In this document: positions 8,361 through 15,924 of the stretch, one piece after another
How positions within the stretch are numbered: position 1 is the stretch's first letter
Layout: each line of letters begins with the position of its first letter
Origin: Firmicutes bacterium UBA3738
Lineage (GTDB): Bacteria > Bacillota > Clostridia > Peptostreptococcales > Anaerovoracaceae
DNA: 37,912 bases
Direction of reading: 5' to 3'
NCBI GenBank assembly: GCA_002372505.1
Contig: DFGY01000114.1
Span: 31,749 to 69,660, forward strand
Notes under the pieces: model-generated
The model's input: the letters and a program-made list of their open reading frames with translations, nothing else
Told to the model about the DNA's origin: nothing
The model's database searches: none
Translations under genes and position numbers: made by a program

Positions 8361-8784
8361 GTTTGAATCTTTAATAATTCTTTCACTTCTTGCGCCATGC
8401 AGATATTCGTGAACCTTTTTCCAACAAAAAACTTTATCCCTTCTAAAACTATCAAGACTTACTAGGCAATATAGCTCAGCCAACTTATAATATTGTTCAA
8501 AATTCTTTCACACACTAAGCCATTTCGTTAAAGGTGAAAACAATTCCAACAGTTACAATTATCCCAACTGGCGCAAAGCTTGGAGTGCTTGCCGCTATGT
8601 TTCATCGGAGCCTATTAATTGTTGAAAAATTATTCACACTTTTTCTCACGTAAAATACTTTAAAAAATATTGCGTCATCAGCGGTCTGTGTTCCTTATAC
8701 CGAGCACCTTTAACATGTATTTTGCAATAGCGGCACAGAACAATCCAGTTTAGGCGGAACAAAAAGCCTGTCCCCGTGAAACGC
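8361..8784 (+). mobile_element. Small non-autonomous repeat element, copy 1 (left end eroded)
   Basis: This non-coding stretch is a reverse-complement copy of the element at 17384-17884. Its right end (8758-8784) is the 27-bp terminal repeat ending CCCCGTGAAACGC. From that end inward the first 96 nt are identical to copy 2, and similarity then drops but persists to about 8361. The left terminal repeat is missing; 8253-8360 keeps only faint similarity. No transposase is encoded. The GGGGACAGGCTTTTTG-type end resembles those mobilised by IS200-like Y1 transposases (RAYT family), an assignment made from memory of such ends. Confidence 0.85.
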
Positions 8785-8797
8785 TATATGGTATAAT
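8769..8797 (+). promoter_or_regulatory. Extended -10 promoter of the sirtuin gene, abutting the mobile element
   Basis: TGGTATAAT (8789-8797) is a perfect extended -10. The position 17 bp upstream (8769-8774, TGTCCC) lies inside the terminal repeat of the element and is a poor -35, so the extended -10 probably carries recognition. The same layout occurs before glnS. Confidence 0.55.
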
Positions 8798-8833
8798 AAA
8801 AAACCTGAAAGAAGAGTAAAAGGAGGTGCCCTT

Positions 8834-9598
8834 ATGCAGGATAATTTCAATATGCTGGATGAATTAAAGAAGGTTATCGATGAAAGTGATAATATAGTTT
8901 TCTTCGGCGGGGCCGGGGTTTCTACGGAGAGCGGTGTGCCGGATTTCCGTTCTGCCGACGGTCTTTACAAAGCTCAGAATGAGTTTGGAATGTCGCCGGA
9001 AATGATGCTTTCACATACGTTCTTTATGAGAGATACTGAGACCTTTTTTAAATATTACAAATCGAATCTTATCTGCACCTGGGCAAAGCCCAACAAGGCT
9101 CACCTGGCTCTGGCTAAGCTGGAGGAGATGGGCAAGCTGAAGGCTGTAATTACCCAGAATATAGATGGCCTCCACCAGATGGCCGGCAGCAAGACGGTGT
9201 ATGAGCTTCACGGGTCCATTGCCAGGAATTACTGCATGGACTGCGGTGCCAGCTACGATCTTGACTATGTAATCGATGACGCCAACGCCGAGGATGGCAG
9301 CTACATTCCAAGGTGCAAGAAGTGCGGCGGAGTAGTTAAGCCGGACGTTGCCCTCTACGAGGAAGGGCTGGACGATGCAACTGTAATGGGGGCAATTGAC
9401 GCAATCAGAAATGCGGACACCCTTATTATCGGCGGCACGTCCCTAGTAGTATACCCGGCTGCGGGAATGGTCAATTACTTCCGCGGCTCCAACCTGGTAC
9501 TCATTAACAAGCAGCAGACACAGCAGGACAAGAACGCCGACGTAATCATCCACGACGCCATCGGCGAGGTGCTGGGCAAGATAGTTTTAGGCGAATAG
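8834..9598 (+). CDS. cobB: NAD-dependent protein deacylase (sirtuin, SIR2/CobB family)
   Basis: Cytosolic sirtuin that removes acyl groups from lysines, consuming NAD and releasing nicotinamide. The NAD-binding GGAGVSTESGVPDFRS lies at about 25-40, TQNIDGLH at about 107-114 and the catalytic HG at His126. The structural zinc is bound by Cys133, Cys136, Cys160 and Cys163. At 254 residues it has normal length. An AGGAGG site (8820-8825) precedes the ATG. It leads a forward run with surE (25-nt gap) and an isochorismatase-family gene, and its promoter directly abuts a mobile-element end. Confidence 0.95.
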   Translation: MQDNFNMLDELKKVIDESDNIVFFGGAGVSTESGVPDFRSADGLYKAQNEFGMSPEMMLSHTFFMRDTETFFKYYKSNLICTWAKPNKAHLALAKLEEMGKLKAVITQNIDGLHQMAGSKTVYELHGSIARNYCMDCGASYDLDYVIDDANAEDGSYIPRCKKCGGVVKPDVALYEEGLDDATVMGAIDAIRNADTLIIGGTSLVVYPAAGMVNYFRGSNLVLINKQQTQQDKNADVIIHDAIGEVLGKIVLGE

Positions 9599-9623
9599 AT
9601 TAGTCAATTTAGAAAGGAAATAA

Positions 9624-10400
9624 ATGAATTTACTAGTAGCAAACGATGATGGAATAAGAGCAGAAGGAATAAAGCATTTAGTGGAGGCCTTAAGCGCGAA
9701 GGCAAACGTTTACGTTTTCGCGCCGGATTCCCAGAGGAGCGGAGCGGGACACGGCATTACTGTGACCAGACCCATTACCTGCACTCCCGTAATGTTCCCG
9801 GGAGCCGACGCAGCTTACATGGTAGACGGCACACCGGCGGACTGCGTAAAGTTCGGCATGCGCATAATGGAGCGGGAAGGAATTAAAATCGACATGGTTT
9901 ATTCCGGAATTAACCACGGCAGCAATCTGGGTACGGACACTCTTTACTCAGGCACCGTATCCGCAGCAATAGAAGGAAACCTTTGCGGCGTTCCCGCCTG
10001 CGCAGTCAGCGTGGAATCCCACCAGGCCTGCCACTTTGACATGGCCTGCGAGCTGGCAGTGAGAACCCTTGAAGAAGGCTACATGAACCTTGACCGCATG
10101 ACCACCATAAACATTAACACTCCCAACCTTCCAAAGGAAGAAATCGCCGGCGTAAAAATCGCCAGGCTGGGTATAAGGGAGTACGACAACTGGTTCGACG
10201 AAAAGGAGAGCGCCGACGGAACACTGCAGTACAGCTATTCCGGCGCCCCGGTGGAATACGGCAGCAAGAACACAGAGATAGACGTAATTGCCAGTCAGGA
10301 AAAGTACGCCACAGTTACGCCGCTGCAGTTTGACCTTACCAATCATCACATGATTGCAATGATAAAGGAATGGGGAGGAATGAAAGATGAAGATAACTAG
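9624..10400 (+). CDS. surE: 5'/3'-nucleotidase SurE
   Basis: Metal-dependent phosphatase acting on nucleoside monophosphates. The N-terminal NDDGI places the metal-binding Asp8 and Asp9; SQRSGAGHGIT (about 36-46) and SGINHGSNLGTDTLYSGTVSAA carry the remaining active-site Ser and Asn residues. The 258-residue length is normal. Its last 14 nt overlap the start of the following isochorismatase-family gene in another frame, which implies translational coupling. The substrate within this operon is unknown; nucleotides related to NAD turnover are a possibility because a sirtuin precedes it. Confidence 0.95.
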   Translation: MNLLVANDDGIRAEGIKHLVEALSAKANVYVFAPDSQRSGAGHGITVTRPITCTPVMFPGADAAYMVDGTPADCVKFGMRIMEREGIKIDMVYSGINHGSNLGTDTLYSGTVSAAIEGNLCGVPACAVSVESHQACHFDMACELAVRTLEEGYMNLDRMTTININTPNLPKEEIAGVKIARLGIREYDNWFDEKESADGTLQYSYSGAPVEYGSKNTEIDVIASQEKYATVTPLQFDLTNHHMIAMIKEWGGMKDEDN

Positions 10401-10938
10401 AATGAATAGAGAGGATACTGTGCTGGTCATGGTGGATTTCCAGGAAAGACTCATGCCGGCAATGAGAAGCTCCGAAAAGGTAATTATGAGAGCAGCCATG
10501 CTGGCTACGGGCTTTAAGGAATTCGGCATTCCGGCTCTGGTAACTCAGCAGTACACAAAGGGTATGGGCGAGACCGTCGATCCTGTGGCAAAGGCCCTTG
10601 GCGAATTCACTCCAATAGAAAAGAAGGAATTCAGCTGCATGAAGAATGCAGATTTCAAAGCGGCCCTGGAGGAGACAGAAAAGAAGACCGTTGTTGTTGC
10701 AGGCTGCGAGACTCACGTATGCGTACAGCAGACAGTCCTCGACCTTCTTGCGGAAGACTACACAGTATACGTTGTCCAGGACTGCGCATCTTCGAGAAAA
10801 AGATATATGAAGGAAGCGGCAATAGTCCGCATGAGAGAAGCCGGCGCAATTATTACAAATGCAGAGACAGCCCTCTTCGAGCTGCTGGTAACTGCAGAGG
10901 ATCCGTCATTTAAGACCATTTCAAAACTAGTTAAGTAA
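10387..10938 (+). CDS. Isochorismatase-family cysteine hydrolase
   Basis: 183-residue hydrolase of the isochorismatase/nicotinamidase superfamily. The catalytic aspartate is in VMVDFQERL (Asp17) and the nucleophile in GCETHVCVQQT is expected to be Cys112. A lysine of the KEFSCMK segment near 80 is placed to complete the triad. These enzymes hydrolyse amides or isochorismate. I do not see the zinc-binding Asp-x-His-x-His of true PncA nicotinamidases, so the substrate is open. Its start overlaps surE by 14 nt, making these genes one transcription unit. Confidence 0.87.
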   Translation: MKITRMNREDTVLVMVDFQERLMPAMRSSEKVIMRAAMLATGFKEFGIPALVTQQYTKGMGETVDPVAKALGEFTPIEKKEFSCMKNADFKAALEETEKKTVVVAGCETHVCVQQTVLDLLAEDYTVYVVQDCASSRKRYMKEAAIVRMREAGAIITNAETALFELLVTAEDPSFKTISKLVK

Positions 10939-10951
10939 AAAGCAAATTAAA

Positions 10952-10986
10952 TTTAACGCATTTGCCGTTGTCGCAATTGCGCTAAA
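10952..10986 (+). other. Imperfect hairpin between the isochorismatase and DUF2156 genes
   Basis: TTTAACGCA (10952-10960) pairs with TGCGCTAAA (10978-10986) at eight of nine positions, with CGCAATTGCG inside the right half. No T-run follows, so it is unlikely to be a simple terminator. It may be an mRNA processing site or an incidental structure. Confidence 0.35.
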
Positions 10987-11018
10987 TACATGAAAGGCAA
11001 AGTAAATCAAACAACTCT

Positions 11019-11951
11019 ATGAAAATATTCAAAAACGACATAAATGTAGAAGATAAAAACAAACTGGAGGAGTACCTCCTGGCCGTAGACCACGAATCTG
11101 CGGCTCAGTGTTTCTCCGGACTGTACATGTGGAGAGGAATCCACGATTTCTGCTGGGAAGATATTGAGGGCTACCTTTGCGTGGAAGGTCACTACCGCCC
11201 TCAGCAGGATGAGGACCGCCTGGTTCACTACATGTTCCCGCCTATTCCAAAGTCAGGCGAAGTCAAGGTGGATGAGCTGCGCAAGGTCATCGCCAAGGTT
11301 CAGGTAATGTTCGCAGAGGCCGGCGAAGATTTCATGATTAAGCGCCTGCCCGGCAGCATGAAGCCTGTATTTGAGGAAGCATTCCCTGATGCGGAAATCG
11401 TAGAGGACAGAACCTACTTCGACTATGTGTACAGCCTGGAAGAGCTGGTTGAGCTGAGAGGCAAAAGGTTCCATGGCAAGAAGAATCATCTTAACGGTTT
11501 CAACAAAACATACGAGCATGAAATCCGCACCTTCGATCATTTCATGGTATTCGAGGTCCTCGATCTGGTGGATCGCATTAACGCTTCCAGAGATGACACT
11601 CCCGAGGACGCGGCGGCTCTTAAGTACGAAAGAGACGCCATGGTGGATGCTCTTGAAAACGCCGAAGCCCTGGGACTTATCGGCTGCGGAATTTACATTG
11701 ATGACCGCATGGAAGCCTTCGCCATCGGAGGCAAGGTGTCCGACAAAATGATCACTGAGCATATCGAAAAGGCCAACATTCAGTTCAGGGGAGCATACGG
11801 TGCCATTAACCACGCCTTCTGCGTAATGGCTCAGGAGGCCGGATACACCCTGGTTAACAGGGAAGAAGATATGGGCAGCGAAAACTTGCGCAAATCAAAA
11901 CTTTCCTACCATCCCGTAAAGCTGGTAGAAAAGTATCATCTGTATTTATAA
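11019..11951 (+). CDS. DUF2156 family protein (phosphatidylglycerol lysyltransferase C-terminal-like)
   Basis: 310-residue soluble protein that resembles the DUF2156 family, whose two tandem GNAT-like folds also form the C-terminal part of MprF. Recognisable stretches are FSGLYMWRG near residues 32-40, KRFHGKKNHLNGFNK in the middle and NREEDMGSENLRKSKLSYHPVK near the end, the last being a strong family hallmark. Without the membrane part of MprF it may transfer an aminoacyl group to another acceptor; its substrate is not known. The only AAGG-like site is about 20 nt before the ATG, so the start is less certain. It is convergent, at 15 bp, with the histidine kinase gene on the other strand. 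Confidence 0.85.
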   Translation: MKIFKNDINVEDKNKLEEYLLAVDHESAAQCFSGLYMWRGIHDFCWEDIEGYLCVEGHYRPQQDEDRLVHYMFPPIPKSGEVKVDELRKVIAKVQVMFAEAGEDFMIKRLPGSMKPVFEEAFPDAEIVEDRTYFDYVYSLEELVELRGKRFHGKKNHLNGFNKTYEHEIRTFDHFMVFEVLDLVDRINASRDDTPEDAAALKYERDAMVDALENAEALGLIGCGIYIDDRMEAFAIGGKVSDKMITEHIEKANIQFRGAYGAINHAFCVMAQEAGYTLVNREEDMGSENLRKSKLSYHPVKLVEKYHLYL

Positions 11952-11966
11952 TCATGTACTTATAAA

Positions 11967-13229
11967 TTAGTTTTTGTGCTTAAATGTAACTGTGAATTTA
12001 GTGCCACTGGCGGAGCTGCTGGTGGCATTTATTGTGCCCTTATGCTTTGTGACAATGCTGTGGGCTATAGCCAGTCCAAGTCCGTAGCCGCCGGCCTGAT
12101 TATGCTGGGTGCGGGCCTTGTCCGAGCGGTAAAACCTTTCGAAGATATGTGGCAGATCCTCCGGCGGAATAGGCTTGCCTGTGTTGGCAACCTCCAGCTT
12201 TATTGCGTTGTTGTGTTCATATAATCTCACATCCACTCTGCCCTTTTCATCGGCGTACTTGCAGGCATTGTCGAGAAGAATATGAATGAGCTGACGGAGC
12301 TGGGTGGTGTCTCCCTGCATGCTTATTCCTTCTGTAATATCCGTCTCCATAACTATGCCGCGTTCGAAGGCTACCGGCTCAAACTGCAGGGAGCTGTCCG
12401 TCACAAGGTCCGTAAGGGACACTTCGCTGAAAAGAATTTTGACCTCTTCCCCGTCGGACTTGGCCAGGAAGAGCATGTTGTTTACAAGCTCCTTCATGTG
12501 CTTGGCCTCGGCCTGGGAATTCTCAATCCACTTCTTCTGCTCCTCAACTGTTGAGTCTGCGTGGGAGAGAAGAATGTTGTTGTTGGCCAAGATAGCCGTA
12601 AGTGGCGTCTTCAGCTCGTGGCTGGCGTCTGCGATGAACTGATGCTGCTGGTCCCAGGCTCTTTTGACCGGGCGCATTGCGTAGCCGGAAAGCCAGATGC
12701 TGATAAGCAGGAATATGGCCATTCCCATGATGAAAATAAAAATATTAAATAATATGTTTTTTGTTACATTCTTATGGGCTACAGAGTAATCGGCAAAAGA
12801 AATGATATAGCCGGAATCAAGTTCCTGTACTTTGTAAAGAAGATCGTAGGACTTAATTGAACCGTGCGCATGCCCCGAGGAAATAGCCTTGGTCGCAACC
12901 TTCGCTATATCATCGGCTCCAAGTTCAATAAAAGTGTTATCGTAGCTGACTATTTCATTATCTTCATTTACCACCACGGAAAGAGAACCGAAACGATCGG
13001 TGAGATTACCTTTGTCATGGTCATTTTCACCGAAAACTTTCTCATCGAAATCAGGAATCTGAAGAAGGTTGTTTAAGGGAGCCCTAAGCCCGGCATTCAG
13101 AGTCCGTTCCAATCTGCCCATCTGCTCCTGGTAGTTGCTGAAGCAATTGACTAGTGTCAAAGCGAGAAGCACAACACCGACCAGCAGCATTGTTATTAAT
13201 ACAAAGCGTTTTCTAAGTTGCTTAAGCAT
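11967..13229 (-). CDS. Two-component sensor histidine kinase
   Basis: 420-residue membrane sensor kinase. There are two membrane segments, about 9-29 and 158-182, bounding an extracellular sensing part of about 125 residues. The phospho-acceptor box is ASHELKTPL with His204, and the ATPase domain shows LDNACKYA, ANTGKPI, IFERFYRSDK and GYGLGLAIAHSI (N, G1, F and G2 boxes). It starts with the ATG that overlaps the response regulator stop by one base (TAATG), so the two are translationally coupled. The signal is not evident. The pair lies downstream of coaBC and the potassium genes on the same strand, with its own upstream gap. Confidence 0.95.
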   Translation of the reverse strand: MLKQLRKRFVLITMLLVGVVLLALTLVNCFSNYQEQMGRLERTLNAGLRAPLNNLLQIPDFDEKVFGENDHDKGNLTDRFGSLSVVVNEDNEIVSYDNTFIELGADDIAKVATKAISSGHAHGSIKSYDLLYKVQELDSGYIISFADYSVAHKNVTKNILFNIFIFIMGMAIFLLISIWLSGYAMRPVKRAWDQQHQFIADASHELKTPLTAILANNNILLSHADSTVEEQKKWIENSQAEAKHMKELVNNMLFLAKSDGEEVKILFSEVSLTDLVTDSSLQFEPVAFERGIVMETDITEGISMQGDTTQLRQLIHILLDNACKYADEKGRVDVRLYEHNNAIKLEVANTGKPIPPEDLPHIFERFYRSDKARTQHNQAGGYGLGLAIAHSIVTKHKGTINATSSSASGTKFTVTFKHKN

Positions 13230-13900
13230 TAATTGTCCTCTAGTCTGTATCCTACCTTACGCAGTGCCGTAATGCCTACCGTGGAACCCAGGTAGCTAAG
13301 TTTCTTTCTGATAAATGAAATGTATGCCTCAACGTTGTTATCCGTTGCGTCGGAATCATAGCCCCAAACCTTCGTGATTAGGTCTTCCTTCGTTACCGCC
13401 CCCTGAGGGTTAGCCATGAGAAGCTTGAGTATTTCCGACTCTTTGAAGTTGAGATGAATGCTTTTGTTGCCGCAGGAAAGGTCACCCGTAGACAGATTCA
13501 AAGCCAGGTCTCCGTATGTGGCCTCATCAAGAAGCACCTCTCCGTGTCTCCTTGTAAGAGCGCGGATTCTGGCCAGCAGTTCTTCCGGTGCGAAGGGCTT
13601 CGTCATGTAATCGTCGGCTCCGCAGTCCAGCCCCGCCACCTTGTCGGCAGTGGAGTCCTTAGCCGTGAGCATGATTATAGGCGTCTGAATTTTATTGTCC
13701 CTCAGCTTTCTGGCAATGGTGAAGCCGTCCATTTCCGGCAGCATGACATCCAGAATAATCGCATCGTAAATGTCGCTGAGGCCGTAGTCGAATCCGTCCA
13801 GTCCGGAATTCACCACATCTGTCATGTACTTTTCTTCCGCCAGTATCTGGGCCAGGGCTTCCGCCAGCCTCACTTCATCTTCAACAATCAGTACTCTCAT
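13229..13900 (-). CDS. OmpR/PhoB-type response regulator
   Basis: DNA-binding response regulator with receiver and winged-helix domains. The protein from the second ATG begins MRVLIVEDE, with acidic pocket residues at 7-8, phospho-acceptor Asp51 in ILDVMLPEMDG, LTAKDS for the Thr/Lys switch residues, and a C-terminal KVWGYDSDATDNNVEAYI recognition region. I chose 13900 rather than the ATG at 13909 because the AGGTG site directly abuts the upstream codon but lies 6 nt before this one. It shares one base with the kinase start. A TATAAT lies upstream (around 13945) but no convincing -35. Confidence 0.94.
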   Translation of the reverse strand: MRVLIVEDEVRLAEALAQILAEEKYMTDVVNSGLDGFDYGLSDIYDAIILDVMLPEMDGFTIARKLRDNKIQTPIIMLTAKDSTADKVAGLDCGADDYMTKPFAPEELLARIRALTRRHGEVLLDEATYGDLALNLSTGDLSCGNKSIHLNFKESEILKLLMANPQGAVTKEDLITKVWGYDSDATDNNVEAYISFIRKKLSYLGSTVGITALRKVGYRLEDN

Positions 13901-13983
13901 TTCATTCACCTGTTTTCTCTGCGCCTTTTATACATCTTTAATATGTATTATATATCCGGCTCTGAAAATATTCTTAAATAGGA

Positions 13984-15180
13984 TTATTTCTTCGACAGCT
14001 CAAGTGCTGCGTCAATTACAGCATTGGCAACCTCAAATTTACCCATGAGAGGCATCTGCTTTACATCGTCCTTCGTAATGATGGTAATCATGTTGGTGTC
14101 GGTCTTAAAACCAGAGCCTTCATCCTTCAGGTTGTTTGCTATGATCATGTCTGCGTTTTTCTTTGCCAGCTTGGCTGAGGAATTCTCGATAAGGTCTCTT
14201 GTCTCCATTGAGAATCCGCAGAGGAACTGTCCGTGCTTCTTGATTTTCCCCAGTTCCATGAGAATGTCCGGCGTACGCTTAAGGGGAATGGACATGTCTC
14301 CATCCTTTTTCTTCACCTTGTCGTCGTAGAATTCTGCCGGAGTGTAATCCGATACTGCGGCTGCCTTAAATACGAAGTGGGTGCCGCTGAAGTTTGCAAG
14401 TACTGCATCGTACATGCTCTGTGTGTTGGTAATTTTTATTGTATGAACGAACATGGGCGGCTCAATGGAAGTCTGGCCGCTGACCAGTGTTACGTTTGCT
14501 CCCCTGAGCATTGCAGCCTTTGCAATGGCGTATCCCATCTTGCCGCTGGAGTGATTCGTAATGTATCTAACCGGATCCAGTGACTCCTGAGTGGGACCTG
14601 CAGTTACGAGGACGTTCTTTCCAAGAAGGTCCTTCTCGCAGGCGATTTCCTTTAAAACATATTCCATCAGGATTTCCGGTTCAGGCATCTTCCCTGCGCC
14701 TTCATCACCGCAGGCAAGCATGCCGCTGGCCGGCTCGATTATCTCGTATCCTGAATCCTGCAGCTTCTTAATGTTCTTCTGAGTGGCCGCCGCTTCAAGC
14801 ATAGCCGTATTCATAGCCGGCGCAATGAGCTTCTTGGCCTTACATGCCAGAAGGGTCGTAGTCAGCATATCGTCTGCAAGACCGTTTGCCAGTTTGGCTA
14901 TTACATTTGCCGTTGCCGGAGCAACTATTGCTATGTCCGCCTTCTTTGCCAGAGAAATGTGCTCCACGTCAAAGCTTGCAGCCCTCTCAAAGGTGTCGGT
15001 GTAACATTTATTCCCCGTAAGAGTTTCAAAGACCAGAGGTCTGATGAACTCCTGGGCATTCTTCGTCATTATTACGTCTACATTGGCTCCCTGCTTTTTC
15101 AGCAGACTGACCAGGCTCGCAGTCTTGTAAGCTGCAATTCCGCCTGTTACACCAACCAGCACATTTTTATCCTTAAGCAT
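13984..15180 (-). CDS. coaBC: Bifunctional CoaBC: phosphopantothenate-cysteine ligase / decarboxylase
   Basis: Makes 4'-phosphopantetheine for coenzyme A in two steps. The N-terminal flavoprotein decarboxylase (about 1-180) has GVTGGIAAYK, the catalytic His74 in VEHISL, PAMN (Asn124) and the ACGDEGAGKM flap with Cys157. The C-terminal ligase (about 187-398) begins NVLVTAGPTQE, then NHSSGKMGYAIA, and carries KAAAVSDYTPAEF with the Lys/Asp segment that binds CTP. The 398-residue length is normal. An AAAGGA site lies about 8 nt before the ATG. It is 52 bp downstream of trkA on the same strand. Confidence 0.97.
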   Translation of the reverse strand: MLKDKNVLVGVTGGIAAYKTASLVSLLKKQGANVDVIMTKNAQEFIRPLVFETLTGNKCYTDTFERAASFDVEHISLAKKADIAIVAPATANVIAKLANGLADDMLTTTLLACKAKKLIAPAMNTAMLEAAATQKNIKKLQDSGYEIIEPASGMLACGDEGAGKMPEPEILMEYVLKEIACEKDLLGKNVLVTAGPTQESLDPVRYITNHSSGKMGYAIAKAAMLRGANVTLVSGQTSIEPPMFVHTIKITNTQSMYDAVLANFSGTHFVFKAAAVSDYTPAEFYDDKVKKKDGDMSIPLKRTPDILMELGKIKKHGQFLCGFSMETRDLIENSSAKLAKKNADMIIANNLKDEGSGFKTDTNMITIITKDDVKQMPLMGKFEVANAVIDAALELSKK

Positions 15181-15232
15181 AATTATTGTCCTTTCTGTTC
15201 TAGAGATTTTTCTAAAGTATTATACTATATTA

Positions 15233-15889
15233 TCAGATGAATTCATACATGAGGGCCTTTGGAAGAGCAATGACGAGAAGGCAGTCCGAGGGGATAATGG
15301 TATCGGCGTGTACATCCACATCCATTTTTCCGTCACGGTCAAAGGCAATTACGTTTATTCCTTCTGTCTTTTTCAGATCCAATTGCTTCAGGCTCTTGTT
15401 TATCCACTCTCGTTTCGGTTCCACCTTAAGTATGCAGAGAGAACCGCCTATATCATAATATGTCATGAAGTCAGCTGAAATAAGCAGCTTGGCCATCTGA
15501 GCCGCTGCAAGGTCTTCGGGGATTACAACTTCGTCTGCCCCGACCCGCAGCATTACATCCCGGTAGCGGTCCGACCTGGCGGTGGAAATAACTTTACCGA
15601 CGCCCTGTTCCTTGGCTACCATTATAGAAACTATTGCAGCCTCAAGATTATCGTAGGAATCGACTATTGCCACATCTATCTTGTTAAGCTCGATTTTTTC
15701 CAAGGCCATGGAATTTGAAAGATCCAGGCAGACAGCTGATGTGAACTCATCGGCATAGCGATTTATTATGTCCTGATCACCGTCTGCTATGAGTATTTCA
15801 GCTCCGGTTGCTCCTATTAAATGGGCAAGCCTGAGGCCGTATCTGTTAAGTCCCAAAAATGCATATTTTAGTTCTCTGTCTTCTTTCAT
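15233..15889 (-). CDS. trkA: TrkA/KtrA-type potassium channel regulatory subunit
   Basis: Cytosolic nucleotide-binding ring subunit that gates the TrkH/KtrB channel. It has one RCK unit of 218 residues: a Rossmann domain to about 135, then a TrkA-C domain with INVIAFDRDG and PSDCLLVIA. The dinucleotide loop reads GLNRYG (13-18), whereas family members typically have GxGxxG; the middle glycine is Asn here. The acidic end of strand 2 (ADGDQD) is retained. An AAAGGA site lies 7 nt before the ATG. It follows trkH by 35 bp on the same strand, so the two form one potassium-uptake unit. Confidence 0.92.
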   Translation of the reverse strand: MKEDRELKYAFLGLNRYGLRLAHLIGATGAEILIADGDQDIINRYADEFTSAVCLDLSNSMALEKIELNKIDVAIVDSYDNLEAAIVSIMVAKEQGVGKVISTARSDRYRDVMLRVGADEVVIPEDLAAAQMAKLLISADFMTYYDIGGSLCILKVEPKREWINKSLKQLDLKKTEGINVIAFDRDGKMDVDVHADTIIPSDCLLVIALPKALMYEFI

Positions 15890-15924
15890 ATTGGTTTCCT
15901 TTCACTTATTGTAATAGCTGATAA

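Noticed and set aside
10387..10938. Naming the isochorismatase-family protein as nicotinamidase PncA
   Set aside because: The zinc-binding Asp-x-His-x-His pattern of PncA was not seen; only the superfamily can be supported.
13910..13983. Promoter for the response regulator gene
   Set aside because: A TATAAT is present on the reverse strand, but no acceptable -35 lies at the right distance, so it was not listed.
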